From Nitrospira sp. (lineage in GTDB: Bacteria > Nitrospirota > Nitrospiria > Nitrospirales > Nitrospiraceae): a DNA stretch of 54,733 nt. The notes under the pieces are model-generated. The model searched no databases, had not been told where the DNA came from, and saw nothing but the letters and a program-made list of their open reading frames with translations. The DNA lies in assembly GCA_024330965.1 (NCBI GenBank), contig JANDJL010000021.1, positions 1 to 54,733 on the forward strand, written 5' to 3'. The translations under genes were made by a program, and so were the position numbers. Positions 1 to 7,882 of this stretch are shown here, piece after piece. The stretch's first letter is position 1. Each line of letters starts with the position of its first letter.

Positions 1-178
1 GCACTACCCCGTTGGTCGTGGTAAAGGCCCCGCTGCCCCCACTGTAAGACACCGTCCCCCCATAGCCTAAGTTAAACACGATCGGCAACGCCCACGCCGG
101 TGCCTGTATCACGAGCAAGCTTATTACCCCAACAATGATCCCGACAATGTCGGATCTTTTTCTGTTCTTTGTTGTCAT
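1..178 (-). CDS. Secreted protein, N-terminal part only (runs off left edge)
   Basis: The ATG at 178 is preceded by a good ribosome site (AAGGAG, 10 nt spacing). The first 30 or so residues form a classical signal peptide: a basic start (MTTKNRKRSD), a hydrophobic core (IVGIIVGVISLLVI) and an Ala-x-Ala-type end (APAWA). The mature part visible is rich in Gly, Ser and Thr (LGYGGTVSYSGGSGAFTTTN), like a beta-rich surface or exported protein. The reading frame is open to base 1, so the rest of the gene lies outside the window. Family not recognised; a secreted or surface protein is as far as the sequence goes. Confidence 0.6.
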   Translation of the reverse strand, partial: MTTKNRKRSDIVGIIVGVISLLVIQAPAWALPIVFNLGYGGTVSYSGGSGAFTTTNGVV

Positions 179-600
179 AGCCTGTTTTCTCCTTACTCTT
201 TTGATCCTTTTGATGATGAGGGATAATGAACTTGCCCTCCGAGATCTACCTTTAGGTAGGCAAATTCCATTCCTTGTATCGATTCACATCGTCAACGAAT
301 TGAAAAACTGAAATTTTCTAACAAAATGTCCTGATCATCCTCATAGGAAAAATTCTGAAAGCGTAAATTCCATTTACAGGCATGATTCTCTTTAATCAGG
401 GCGTTATGAATATTTTTGACTGTCATTTCAATCTGTTATGACTCACATGCTCAAGAGTAAAATTTCTTGACACCATTCTTCGGGTTTTTCCACTACTATG
501 TAAGGAAAGGCCTCTGTCAGGTTGACCTGCTTCTTCCAACGTTCCTCCGTACCCATATCTCTCGAACCCTCATCACTCATCGCCTAGAAAAAGTGGACGA
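179..600. other. Intergenic region of 422 bp
   Basis: No convincing gene is present. The stretch from about 280 to 470 is clearly more AT-rich than its surroundings and is probably the upstream control region of the secreted-protein gene that starts at 178. A 14-nt palindrome lies inside it at 246-259. I could not identify a clear -35/-10 pair. The rightmost 120 bp lie just downstream of the NlpC/P60 gene and show no obvious terminator hairpin. Confidence 0.5.
246..259. promoter_or_regulatory. 14-nt palindrome, possible operator
   Basis: CTACCTTTAGGTAG has two perfect 6-nt arms around a TT centre. It lies about 70 bp upstream of the start codon of the secreted-protein gene on the minus strand, where a regulator could bind. 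It is too short to be a transcription terminator. Function is inferred only from symmetry and position. Confidence 0.3.
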
Positions 601-1308
601 TCACCGGATCACCGTTCCGAAGGCAGCGAAGAGCTGCCCACTCAGGTATCTGGTCGCAGGCGAGTCCCTTGGAGTCTTCCGGCGGAGATAGTCATTCAGG
701 AGGCGTCCATTTCCAGACTTGTGCACATTCGGATGCCGGAGGTTCATTCTGTATCGCTCAACCCCCGATGACACCCAACTCACAAACGTAATGGTGCCGT
801 CACGTTCAACCTGTTCCACCACCCCCACATGCGTCAGAGGGTCGTTGGGCAGGCCATCGCCGTTGAAATCCCATGTATTATGAAAGAACACCAAATCCCC
901 GGGATATACGGCTGGACCGTAATGAATTCGTCCATGTTGCATAGCATAGGTGTAAATACGCCCTACTCCGTTTCCACCATCCCATTCACCAAGCCCACTA
1001 TACACATCAACCTGCCTCGTGGCGTAGATGGCTCGAACAAGACCCGAACAGTCTGACGAATAGGATCGGCCGTTTGCGCGGATAGACGACCGCCCTAGAA
1101 ACCCTCTCGCCACCCGAGCCAGAGCCGCTTGGGGCGGCGTCGCTTTGGCCATGACGCAACAGCTTTCTCCTCTCGTTCCAGTGGTAAGCGCAAGCTCCCC
1201 GTTTGCTCCCTGGCCGAGCTGACGATCAACCGCTGCACACCCCACCAACCCGGTAACCAGCACCGGCAGGACACTTCGCGAAAGGGTACCAAGAGTCCCC
1301 TCGACCAT
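601..1308 (-). CDS. NlpC/P60-family lipoprotein, probable peptidoglycan hydrolase
   Basis: About 235 residues. The N-terminus has a lipoprotein signal (SVLPVLVTGLVGC), so the protein should be anchored in the envelope by a lipidated cysteine. The catalytic region starts with YSSDCSGLVRAIYA, matching the Cys nucleophile motif of NlpC/P60 cell-wall peptidases. It continues with GDLVFFHNTW and THVGVVEQV, which supplies the catalytic His. Such enzymes cut peptide bonds in peptidoglycan stems. I chose the ATG at 1308 because it gives a normal signal peptide. An alternative ATG at 1365 overlaps the fumC stop codon as ATGA and would add 19 residues in front of the signal. It follows fumC directly, so co-transcription is likely. 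Confidence 0.8.
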   Translation of the reverse strand: MVEGTLGTLSRSVLPVLVTGLVGCAAVDRQLGQGANGELALTTGTRGESCCVMAKATPPQAALARVARGFLGRSSIRANGRSYSSDCSGLVRAIYATRQVDVYSGLGEWDGGNGVGRIYTYAMQHGRIHYGPAVYPGDLVFFHNTWDFNGDGLPNDPLTHVGVVEQVERDGTITFVSWVSSGVERYRMNLRHPNVHKSGNGRLLNDYLRRKTPRDSPATRYLSGQLFAAFGTVIR

Positions 1309-1361
1309 AATTCCGCCCTCTTCCCCTCCTCTTTTTATGGCGTCTCCCGATCTTGCACCGA

Positions 1362-2801
1362 TCATCCCCCCGCACTGCCGACCGGTCCTCCTGGTTCAGT
1401 CATGCGCCAGGGGTCAAGGAGTTCTGAAAGACGAGTGGCTGGCAACACACCTCGCTCCATCGCGACTTCCCTCACCGTTCGTCCTGACTGATAGGCCTCT
1501 TTCGCCAATTTCGCTGCTGCTTCATAGCCGATTTCCGGTGCCAGGGCGGTGCACAGGGCCAGACTCTGCTCGATCAAGTTTCTGCACCGTTCCTCATTCG
1601 CCCTGATCCCTTCGATGCACTTTGCGGCAAAATTATGGGAAGCAGCGGCCAGTAGTTCGATAGATTGGAGAAGGTTGTACGCCATGACGGGCAACATCAC
1701 AATCAGTTCAAAATTGGCGGCCTGCCCGCCAACCGTGATTGTCACGTCGTTGCCAATAACCTGCGCGCACACCATCGTCACAGACTCAGCGATCACGGGA
1801 TTCACCTTTCCCGGCATGATGGAAGAGCCAGGCTGGGTTTCGGGCAGGAAGATCTCTCCGAGTCCGCAACGGGGGCCGGACCCAAGCCAGCGAATATCAT
1901 TGGCGATCTTCATGAGACTCACCGCCACCGTCCGCAAAGCTCCGCTGGCTTCAACCAGCGAATCCTGCGCCGATTGCGCCTCAAAGTGATTGACCGCCTC
2001 TCGGAACGTACAGCCCGTCTCCTTAGAAATAATCGCCAAGACCTTCGCCGGAAACTCCGGATGGCAATTGAGCCCCGTGCCGACGGCGGTGCCGCCGAGA
2101 GCAACTTCGGCCAGGGCGTCCTGAGCCCGTTTGACCCGTTCGATGCCCAGCTCAATCTGACGGGCGTAGCCACCGAACTCCTGTCCTAATCGCACAGGAG
2201 TAGCGTCCTGAAGATGAGTGCGGCCGATCTTGACGATCCTGTCGAACTCCTTGGCCTTCCCATCGAGCGCCTTGTGCAAGCGACTCAAGGCCGGCAGGAG
2301 GTGTTGGTGGATCGTCTCCGACGCGGCAATATGGATAGCGGTCGGAATCACGTCGTTGCTCGACTGCCCGAGATTGACATGGTCGTTGGGATGCACCAGT
2401 TTGCTGCCGCGCGCGCCGCCGAGCAGCTCGGTCGCCCGGTTTGAAATGACCTCGTTCGTGTTCATGTTGGTGGAGGTGCCGGAGCCGGTCTGGAAAATAT
2501 CCACGGGAAATTCGCCGTCCCACTTGCCCTCTACCACTTCGGTAGCCGCTTGATAAACGGCGTCCGCGATCTTTTTGTCCAGCAGACCCAGTGAATGGTT
2601 CACCGTCGCCGCCGCCCGCTTGATCAACCCCATCGCCCGAATCATCGAACGAGGCATCCGCAGCGAACTGATAGGAAAATTTTCGATCGCGCGCGCCGTT
2701 TGCACACCATAGTAGGCCTCGGCCGGCACGGCTAACTCGCCCATCGTATCCCGCTCAATCCTCGTGACTTTCGTCTGCTCGGCAGAACCACTGTTCTTCA
2801 T
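1362..2801 (-). CDS. fumC: Fumarate hydratase class II
   Basis: 479 residues, close to the usual 460-470 of the iron-independent class II fumarases. It reversibly hydrates fumarate to malate in the oxidative or reductive TCA cycle, in the cytoplasm. The family signature GSSIMPGKVNP is present near residues 325-335, with the TGSGTSTNMNTNEV substrate loop near 105-120 and GRTHLQDATP near 195. The C-terminal extension after LDPW (about 14 residues) is poorly conserved in style. The start is supported by AAGGAG 9 nt upstream. The stop codon overlaps a possible start of the NlpC/P60 gene. Aspartate ammonia-lyase is a relative, but the overall sequence reads as fumarase. Confidence 0.95.
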   Translation of the reverse strand: MKNSGSAEQTKVTRIERDTMGELAVPAEAYYGVQTARAIENFPISSLRMPRSMIRAMGLIKRAAATVNHSLGLLDKKIADAVYQAATEVVEGKWDGEFPVDIFQTGSGTSTNMNTNEVISNRATELLGGARGSKLVHPNDHVNLGQSSNDVIPTAIHIAASETIHQHLLPALSRLHKALDGKAKEFDRIVKIGRTHLQDATPVRLGQEFGGYARQIELGIERVKRAQDALAEVALGGTAVGTGLNCHPEFPAKVLAIISKETGCTFREAVNHFEAQSAQDSLVEASGALRTVAVSLMKIANDIRWLGSGPRCGLGEIFLPETQPGSSIMPGKVNPVIAESVTMVCAQVIGNDVTITVGGQAANFELIVMLPVMAYNLLQSIELLAAASHNFAAKCIEGIRANEERCRNLIEQSLALCTALAPEIGYEAAAKLAKEAYQSGRTVREVAMERGVLPATRLSELLDPWRMTEPGGPVGSAGG

Positions 2802-2965
2802 CCTTGGCGCTCCTTCCTCACAGTTCTTGCCCCAGTTCCGACTTTCCAGCTGTTGCCTCCCAGTCTCCTTGCCGCACCGTCTTTCCTGATGCGGGCGCCA
2901 TCATAAACTCGGCCTTCGCCCAGGCACAAGAGCGAGTGTCCGTCCGCTGCCACATGGATTCCGGC

Positions 2966-4159
2966 CTAGAACACTTGCGCAATGAAACACTTGAGATAGC
3001 TGGTTTCCGGCATACTGGCCAGGACCGGATGATCGGGCCCCTGCCCCCGCTCTTCGATGAGTCGCATCTGCCGTCCTGCGTCCCGTGCCGCCGATCGAAC
3101 CGCCCCCCAAAGCGCTTCTTCCGAGACCGGTTGTGAGCAGGAGCTTGTCACTAAGAAGCCTTCCGGCTTGAGCAGCTTGATTCCCATGAGATTGATGTCT
3201 TTGTACCCGGCCAACGCGCGGGGAATTGCTTCTTTGCTCCGAGCGAAGGCGGGGGGATCAAGAATCACCAGATCGTAACGACGACCAGCTTTGACCAGAT
3301 TGCGCATCTCCTCGAAAGCATCCACGTTCCGATAGAGGCATCGCGACTCGACGCAATTCATGGCCGCGTGCCCGCGGGCCGAGGCCAACACCTCCTCCCC
3401 AACATCCAGCCCTTCCACCGATTGCGCGCCGGCCAACGCTGCGTGGATACCGAATGCGCCGGTATGGCAGAACACGTCCAAGACCTCTCCGCCCTCAGCC
3501 AACTTCGCCGCCGCCAGCCGATTCCCACGCTGATCGCAAAACCAGCCGGTCTTCTGCCCCCGTTCGATGTTAACCAGAAATCGGGCTCGCCCCTCTTTGA
3601 TTTCGATTTCCGTGGGCCCTCCCCCACGCAGAAACCGCCGTTCGAGGGGCAACCCTTCCAGTCGCCGGCTTTTCGCATCGTTCCTGAGATAGACAGCCGA
3701 CACACCTGGTTCCTGCATCAGGATATCCGCCAGCACGTCTTTACGGCGGTCCATTCCATATGACAACGTTTGCATCACCAGAACATGATCGTAGCGGTCC
3801 ACGATCAAGCCCGGCAATCGATCGCCCTCCCCATAGATCAACCGGTAGGCGTTGGTGTCGGTTACAACTCGTGCCCGCAAACGAATCGCCTGGGTGATTC
3901 GATTTTGCCAGAATGCCTCATCAATAGGCTCATCCTTGAACGTCAACAGACGGACGACAATTTTCGAAAGTGGATTGAACAGACCGCGTCCATACCAGCG
4001 ACCGTCCGGCTTGAGGACTTCGACCAGATCCCCGGAAGCCGGTTGTCCTTTGACGTGACCGACGTGGCCGGCATAGACCCACAGATGGCCGGGCTCATGT
4101 CTGACCCATCGCCGATTGAGCGTAATCTGAGCCGTCACCGTGTCGGAGCCGATGGTCAT
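2966..4159 (-). CDS. Class I SAM-dependent rRNA methyltransferase, RlmI-like (PUA + methyltransferase)
   Basis: 397 residues, the normal size for the COG1092/RlmI group, which methylates C5 of a cytosine in 23S rRNA. The first 75 or so residues look like the PUA-type RNA-binding domain (RRWVRHEPGHLWVYAGHV). The Rossmann methyltransferase domain has the SAM-binding loop VLDVFCHTGAFGIHAA near residue 224-239. The target-base motif DPPAFARSK is near 298-306, and SSCSQPVSEE near 340 supplies the catalytic Cys expected for m5C enzymes. The exact rRNA target is inferred from family only. It is divergent from the decarboxylase gene, and the two share an operator-like repeat set between them. Confidence 0.88.
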   Translation of the reverse strand: MTIGSDTVTAQITLNRRWVRHEPGHLWVYAGHVGHVKGQPASGDLVEVLKPDGRWYGRGLFNPLSKIVVRLLTFKDEPIDEAFWQNRITQAIRLRARVVTDTNAYRLIYGEGDRLPGLIVDRYDHVLVMQTLSYGMDRRKDVLADILMQEPGVSAVYLRNDAKSRRLEGLPLERRFLRGGGPTEIEIKEGRARFLVNIERGQKTGWFCDQRGNRLAAAKLAEGGEVLDVFCHTGAFGIHAALAGAQSVEGLDVGEEVLASARGHAAMNCVESRCLYRNVDAFEEMRNLVKAGRRYDLVILDPPAFARSKEAIPRALAGYKDINLMGIKLLKPEGFLVTSSCSQPVSEEALWGAVRSAARDAGRQMRLIEERGQGPDHPVLASMPETSYLKCFIAQVF

Positions 4160-4170
4160 GGGTCACTTAT

Positions 4171-4251
4171 CCTTGTCCGTGCGAAAAAGATCAAGAGGCT
4201 TTGCGCTTCTAGGACAGGGGCATAGTTACGGACATGGCTTGACGGACAAGG
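4171..4251. promoter_or_regulatory. Operator-like repeats in divergent promoter region
   Basis: Three copies of a 10-mer lie between the divergent methyltransferase and decarboxylase genes. CCTTGTCCGT at 4171-4180 is the exact reverse complement of ACGGACAAGG at 4242-4251. ACGGACATGG at 4228-4237 is a direct copy of the latter with one mismatch, 14 nt away start to start. Two direct copies plus one inverted copy in 81 bp suggest binding sites for one regulator controlling one or both genes. No regulator gene sits next to it. The role is inferred from repetition and placement. Confidence 0.4.
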
Positions 4252-4300
4252 GAGGGTATGGTTTCCTGAAAACCGATGGAAGAAAAAAGGAGTGCCACGA

Positions 4301-5956
4301 ATGAACACCAAGGTAACGATCGGCACCGCGGTGCTGGATCGGCTCTATCGGCTCGGCGTCCGTCATATTTTCGGTATTCCCGGCGATTATGTCCTTTCTC
4401 TGTTTCAACTCATTGAAGCATCGCCGATCAAACACATCGCCACGACCCGAGAGGACTGCGCCGGCTTTGCGGCTGACGCCTACGCCCGTATCAACGGCAT
4501 CGGGGCCGTGTGCGTGACCTATTGCGTCGGCGGCTTCAACACCGTCAACGCCATCGCCTGCGCCTATGCGGAACGATCGCCGGTCGTGTTGCTCACCGGC
4601 TCACCAGGTCTCTCCGAACGGACCCGCACTCCCTATCTCCACCACATGGTCCGTGATTTCTCCACCCAGCGCGAAGTGTTCGAACGGATGACGGTGGCCG
4701 CCGTCACGCTTGATGATCCGCTCACCGCGGAACGCGAGATGGATCGGGCGTTTGCCGCACTCCTCCGCTATCGCCGGCCTATCTACCTGGAGATTCCCCG
4801 CGACATGGTCCACACCCCCCTGCCCAATACGGCGAAACCGATCTGTATCGAGGATGAGCCAAGCGATCCCGCCGCGTTGGAAGAAGCCGTCGCAGAAGTG
4901 CGGTCCATGTTGGCCGTCGCCAAGAAACCGGCCATGTTGGTGGGGGCGGAAGTCGGCCGATTCGGCTTGCAAGACGACCTGGCCAAGCTGGTCGAGCGGA
5001 TGAACGTTCCGATCGCGTCAACCCTGTTAGGGAAATCCATCATTCGGGAAGACCATCCCCTCTACGTCGGCGTCTATGGAGGACTCATCGGACGAGAGGA
5101 AGTCCAGCAGTTCATCAACGAGTCCGACTGCCTCCTGATTCTCGGTTCGATTCTTTCCGATGTCGAAGACCTCGACCCACGATCGCCCCTGTTTTCGGAA
5201 GGCAGGACCATCCATGCTACGGCCGATCGTGTCGCCATCAAACACCATCGGTTCGACTCCATTAAGTTTCAGGATTTCGTGCGAGCCCTCACGCAGGCTC
5301 CCTTGCCGGTCTTTCCCATACGCAAGCCGCCACTCTCCGTCACGGTAACGCCGTCCCTCCCCTCCCCCGATTCGCCCATCACCTTGAGCGGGTTGTTCCG
5401 GCATCTCGACACCGTCCTGACAGACAAAACCGTTGTGATCGCCGACGTCGGCGAATCACTGTTCGCCGCGGCGGACCTGCACGTGCGCCATCGCTTCGAG
5501 TTCCTTTCGCCGGCCTACTACACCTCAATGGGATTCGCCGTCCCCGCCGCCCTCGGTGCCTCCTTCGCCGATCCAGCGCTCCGTCCCCTCGTGCTGGTGG
5601 GAGATGGAGCGTTTCAAATGACCGGGACGGAGCTGGCCAGTTACGTTCGATACGGGCTGGCCCCCATCGTCATCGTCCTGAACAACCGCGGCTACTCGAC
5701 AGAACGGGAAATTCTGGAAGGACCGTTCAACGACCTGCATGAATGGCGGTACGAGAAGATATTCGAAATGGTGGGAGGCGGCCTGGGATCCCGTGTCGCG
5801 ACACAACGCGAGTTTGAAGAGCGTCTGGCCTCGGCCTTTGCAGACCGGAGCCGCCCACACCTGCTGAACGTGCTGCTCAATCCGGACGACCGCTCACCCG
5901 GCATGGTGCGGCTCGCACGCCGCCTCGGCAAAAAACTTTCGACGGACAAACCCTAA
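4301..5956 (+). CDS. Thiamine-diphosphate 2-oxo acid decarboxylase (pyruvate/indolepyruvate decarboxylase type)
   Basis: 551 residues, as in pyruvate and indolepyruvate decarboxylases. The TPP-activating Glu is in TREDCAGFAADAYAR near residue 50. The His-His pair diagnostic of this decarboxylase group is in LHHMVRDF near residue 114, the same place as in the yeast and Zymomonas enzymes. The TPP/Mg motif GDGAFQMTGTEL starts near 435 and ends with NNRGYSTER. It should convert a 2-oxo acid to an aldehyde and CO2. Pyruvate, indolepyruvate or a branched-chain oxo acid are all possible; sequence alone does not decide. The start is ATG 4301, since AAGGAG at 4287-4292 is 8 nt away; an upstream in-frame GTG at 4292 overlaps that site and is unlikely. 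Acetolactate synthase is excluded by the HH motif. Confidence 0.85.
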   Translation: MNTKVTIGTAVLDRLYRLGVRHIFGIPGDYVLSLFQLIEASPIKHIATTREDCAGFAADAYARINGIGAVCVTYCVGGFNTVNAIACAYAERSPVVLLTGSPGLSERTRTPYLHHMVRDFSTQREVFERMTVAAVTLDDPLTAEREMDRAFAALLRYRRPIYLEIPRDMVHTPLPNTAKPICIEDEPSDPAALEEAVAEVRSMLAVAKKPAMLVGAEVGRFGLQDDLAKLVERMNVPIASTLLGKSIIREDHPLYVGVYGGLIGREEVQQFINESDCLLILGSILSDVEDLDPRSPLFSEGRTIHATADRVAIKHHRFDSIKFQDFVRALTQAPLPVFPIRKPPLSVTVTPSLPSPDSPITLSGLFRHLDTVLTDKTVVIADVGESLFAAADLHVRHRFEFLSPAYYTSMGFAVPAALGASFADPALRPLVLVGDGAFQMTGTELASYVRYGLAPIVIVLNNRGYSTEREILEGPFNDLHEWRYEKIFEMVGGGLGSRVATQREFEERLASAFADRSRPHLLNVLLNPDDRSPGMVRLARRLGKKLSTDKP

Positions 5957-5981
5957 CCGTCATGATTCTCGGACGGCCCTG

Positions 5982-6425
5982 TCAGTCCTCTTCCGGGTTG
6001 ATGATGTGCAACCCCGCTGTCTTTGAGGCAGTCAACAACTTGGCATCGGCGCTCACCACAGTCAATCGGAGCGGCTTCAGTTCCAACGCGAGCGCCAGAT
6101 GCATCACCTGCGGAGATCGCAGAAAAGGATATTCCAGAGCTAATTCCTTGGTCGAAAGATACGTCGCGACAGTCGGGGCGATGAAATGAAACAACCCCTG
6201 TTTCGACTCGATCTCAAACTTGTAGAGTACCGAGTAGCAGTCGTCTCTGGTGATGGTTCCTTCCTGAGCGCGTGTGGTCATGGCGGTGTAGAAATCCGTC
6301 ACGGACCAGGGCGGAAGAACGGCAACCTTTCCTCGCTTAACCAGCAGTTTATTGACGATCCTGGTCCCCCGTTCCATGCTGTATCGTTTCACGAGCGCTG
6401 TCGAGTCGAAGTAATAGTACGGCAT
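5982..6425 (-). CDS. PIN-domain protein, VapC-like, with an altered acidic site
   Basis: 147 residues, a single PIN domain as in VapC ribonuclease toxins. The first conserved Asp is in YYFDSTALVKRY (residue 7), and the last is in VVSADAKLL near 126. The usual central acid of the LRxxDALHLA helix is replaced: here the segment reads LRSPQVMHLALAL. The usual Glu near residue 45 is Asp (VTDFY). Active PIN nucleases need three or four acids to hold Mg or Mn, so activity may be weak or lost. It lies 4 nt after the small gene upstream, in the arrangement of an antitoxin-toxin pair. The C-terminal GLHIINPEED is typical of the family. Confidence 0.75.
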   Translation of the reverse strand: MPYYYFDSTALVKRYSMERGTRIVNKLLVKRGKVAVLPPWSVTDFYTAMTTRAQEGTITRDDCYSVLYKFEIESKQGLFHFIAPTVATYLSTKELALEYPFLRSPQVMHLALALELKPLRLTVVSADAKLLTASKTAGLHIINPEED

Positions 6426-6429
6426 CCGC

Positions 6430-6699
6430 TTACACCCTCCCCTTTAGAATGATTTCCGCCAACGGCCCCGGTAATTTGGAGAGACGGTCTTGCAACTCGT
6501 CAAGCGGCAACTCCTCATATCCTTCCTTCCGCAAGGTCGCGGCGAGATTGCCCTGATTGAATGACTCGGTGTCTTTTTTCAACCGCTCGTTCAACCGTTG
6601 TTTGGCCAGACGACTTGAAATTTTCGGGCCCGTTTTGGTCAACCCTCTGCCCCGACTGCGCGGGGCCTTGCCTACCGATGGTGTTCCGATCGTGCTCAC
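6430..6699 (-). CDS. Small basic protein, putative partner (antitoxin) of the PIN protein
   Basis: 89 residues. The first 40 residues are basic and low in complexity (KAPRSRGRGLTKTGPK), and the rest is predicted helical and amphipathic (LAKQRLNERLKKDTESFN, LPLDELQDRLSKLPGPLAE). The start is GTG 6699, served by AAGGAGG about 9 nt upstream. A nearer ATG opens only a three-codon frame. It is followed 4 nt later by the PIN gene, so the two are almost certainly one transcript. No DNA-binding fold (AbrB, RHH, Phd) is recognisable, so the antitoxin role rests on gene order alone. Confidence 0.6.
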   Translation of the reverse strand: MSTIGTPSVGKAPRSRGRGLTKTGPKISSRLAKQRLNERLKKDTESFNQGNLAATLRKEGYEELPLDELQDRLSKLPGPLAEIILKGRV

Positions 6700-6730
6700 C
6701 GTGTCATCCCTCCTTATCGTAGATGAATCG

Positions 6731-7882
6731 TTACGGCATCATCTCCTTGAACAACTCATCTCTCGGGCAACCGGCCGGCATTTTCTCCGGCGCCGGCAAT
6801 TCGGCTTCCCCAAAAATATGCGCCGCAATCAGGACCGCCACTTCCGACGACAGATGTCGCTGCATCTCGCGCAAGGCCTTGGTCGCCGCTTCCCGCTCCG
6901 TGAGATGCCCCTCTTTTCCCCCTCGTGAAACAACGCCCAAGACGCGGCCACTCGCTGTGTCCACCACCTCGACATCGCCACACCAGCGAACGTACTTGAA
7001 ATAGGGATCATGAACCTCCACAGGCAAAAGTCTGGTGACGCCTCGAACCGTCAACGCCACGTCCATGCCCTCACCAGCCCCTGCCGTCACGGTGATCCCC
7101 TCGCGGATCAATCCTTCCATCAAGGCATGTTGAGCGACTTCGGCATGGTCGCCGACCATGCGCACTCCCACCACCAGGCTCGTAGCCAGAAATCGCGCCA
7201 GTTCCTTGGATATGTCGTTTACATCGTACGGAGCAGCCTCGCCTCGCCCGCTTGGACGAACGACGCGCAAGTCGGCGTTATACACCTCCCGTAATACCAA
7301 ATTTCTTGCCGCCTTCCGCAAGTTGCGAACCGTGATCACCTTGTCCGAGGTACGCCGCGATTCCCCGATGTCCGACTCGATCATCCTGTCCAGCGCCGAC
7401 AATCGATCCAACAATGAAGCCTCCGCTTGAGCGCGATTCAGCACGGCCAACGCATAGTACACGCCCCGCGCCTGGTCATACCACGTCTCCATGATTCTGA
7501 CATTCTCGAGCACCTTGGTGGTTGAAATGTTCGTCACGGTCTCCAGCGCAAGTCTCCGCTCCTCGCTCGTCGAACCCCTCCTTTCAACCAGAAAATAGGA
7601 TTCCCAATCCTTCGCGCGTGCATCCACCTCCGCCTTGAAAATCCGCGCCACGGCCGCGTACGCCTGATCGGCCGCACCTTGCCGATTGTCGGCCTGTCCC
7701 ATACCGGTCAGATACTCGGTAGGAGGATACTTGCGATTGGCATCGTCGATCCAGGCCGGCCCGGCCTGTCCACCGATCCATGCGCAACCAGGCCAGGACG
7801 GCCCAATCAGCCCAATGCAGCTCGCCGTGAGAACAGATCGTAGAACAGATCGACGCAGCCTGATTCGGCAGGGGAGCATCAT
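6731..7882 (-). CDS. LPP20-like envelope protein
   Basis: About 383 residues. The start chosen is ATG 7882, which overlaps the stop of the upstream lipoprotein gene as ATGA and gives an export signal (RRSVLRSVLTASCIGLIG). An upstream in-frame start at 8020 would lie inside that gene and lacks support. The N-terminal part carries the LPP20 pattern: P-x-W-I-D, then YLTGMGQADNRQGAADQAYAAV, a glycine-alanine-rich strand-helix. The C-terminal half (residues 250-350) resembles a beta-rich domain ending in a helix (AATKALREMQRHLSSEVAVLI). A cysteine follows the signal (WPGCAW), so it may also be a lipoprotein. It is the last gene of a four-gene envelope operon. Precise function unknown. Confidence 0.72.
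   Translation of the reverse strand: MMLPCRIRLRRSVLRSVLTASCIGLIGPSWPGCAWIGGQAGPAWIDDANRKYPPTEYLTGMGQADNRQGAADQAYAAVARIFKAEVDARAKDWESYFLVERRGSTSEERRLALETVTNISTTKVLENVRIMETWYDQARGVYYALAVLNRAQAEASLLDRLSALDRMIESDIGESRRTSDKVITVRNLRKAARNLVLREVYNADLRVVRPSGRGEAAPYDVNDISKELARFLATSLVVGVRMVGDHAEVAQHALMEGLIREGITVTAGAGEGMDVALTVRGVTRLLPVEVHDPYFKYVRWCGDVEVVDTASGRVLGVVSRGGKEGHLTEREAATKALREMQRHLSSEVAVLIAAHIFGEAELPAPEKMPAGCPRDELFKEMMP

Noticed and set aside
467..691. Plus-strand 74-codon frame near the left edge
   Set aside because: No ribosome site, chance-like composition, and it overlaps the 3' end of the NlpC/P60 gene.
5957..5981. Possible terminator between the decarboxylase and PIN genes (CCGTC/GACGG)
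   Set aside because: A 5-bp stem with a 10-nt loop and no T-run is not convincing.
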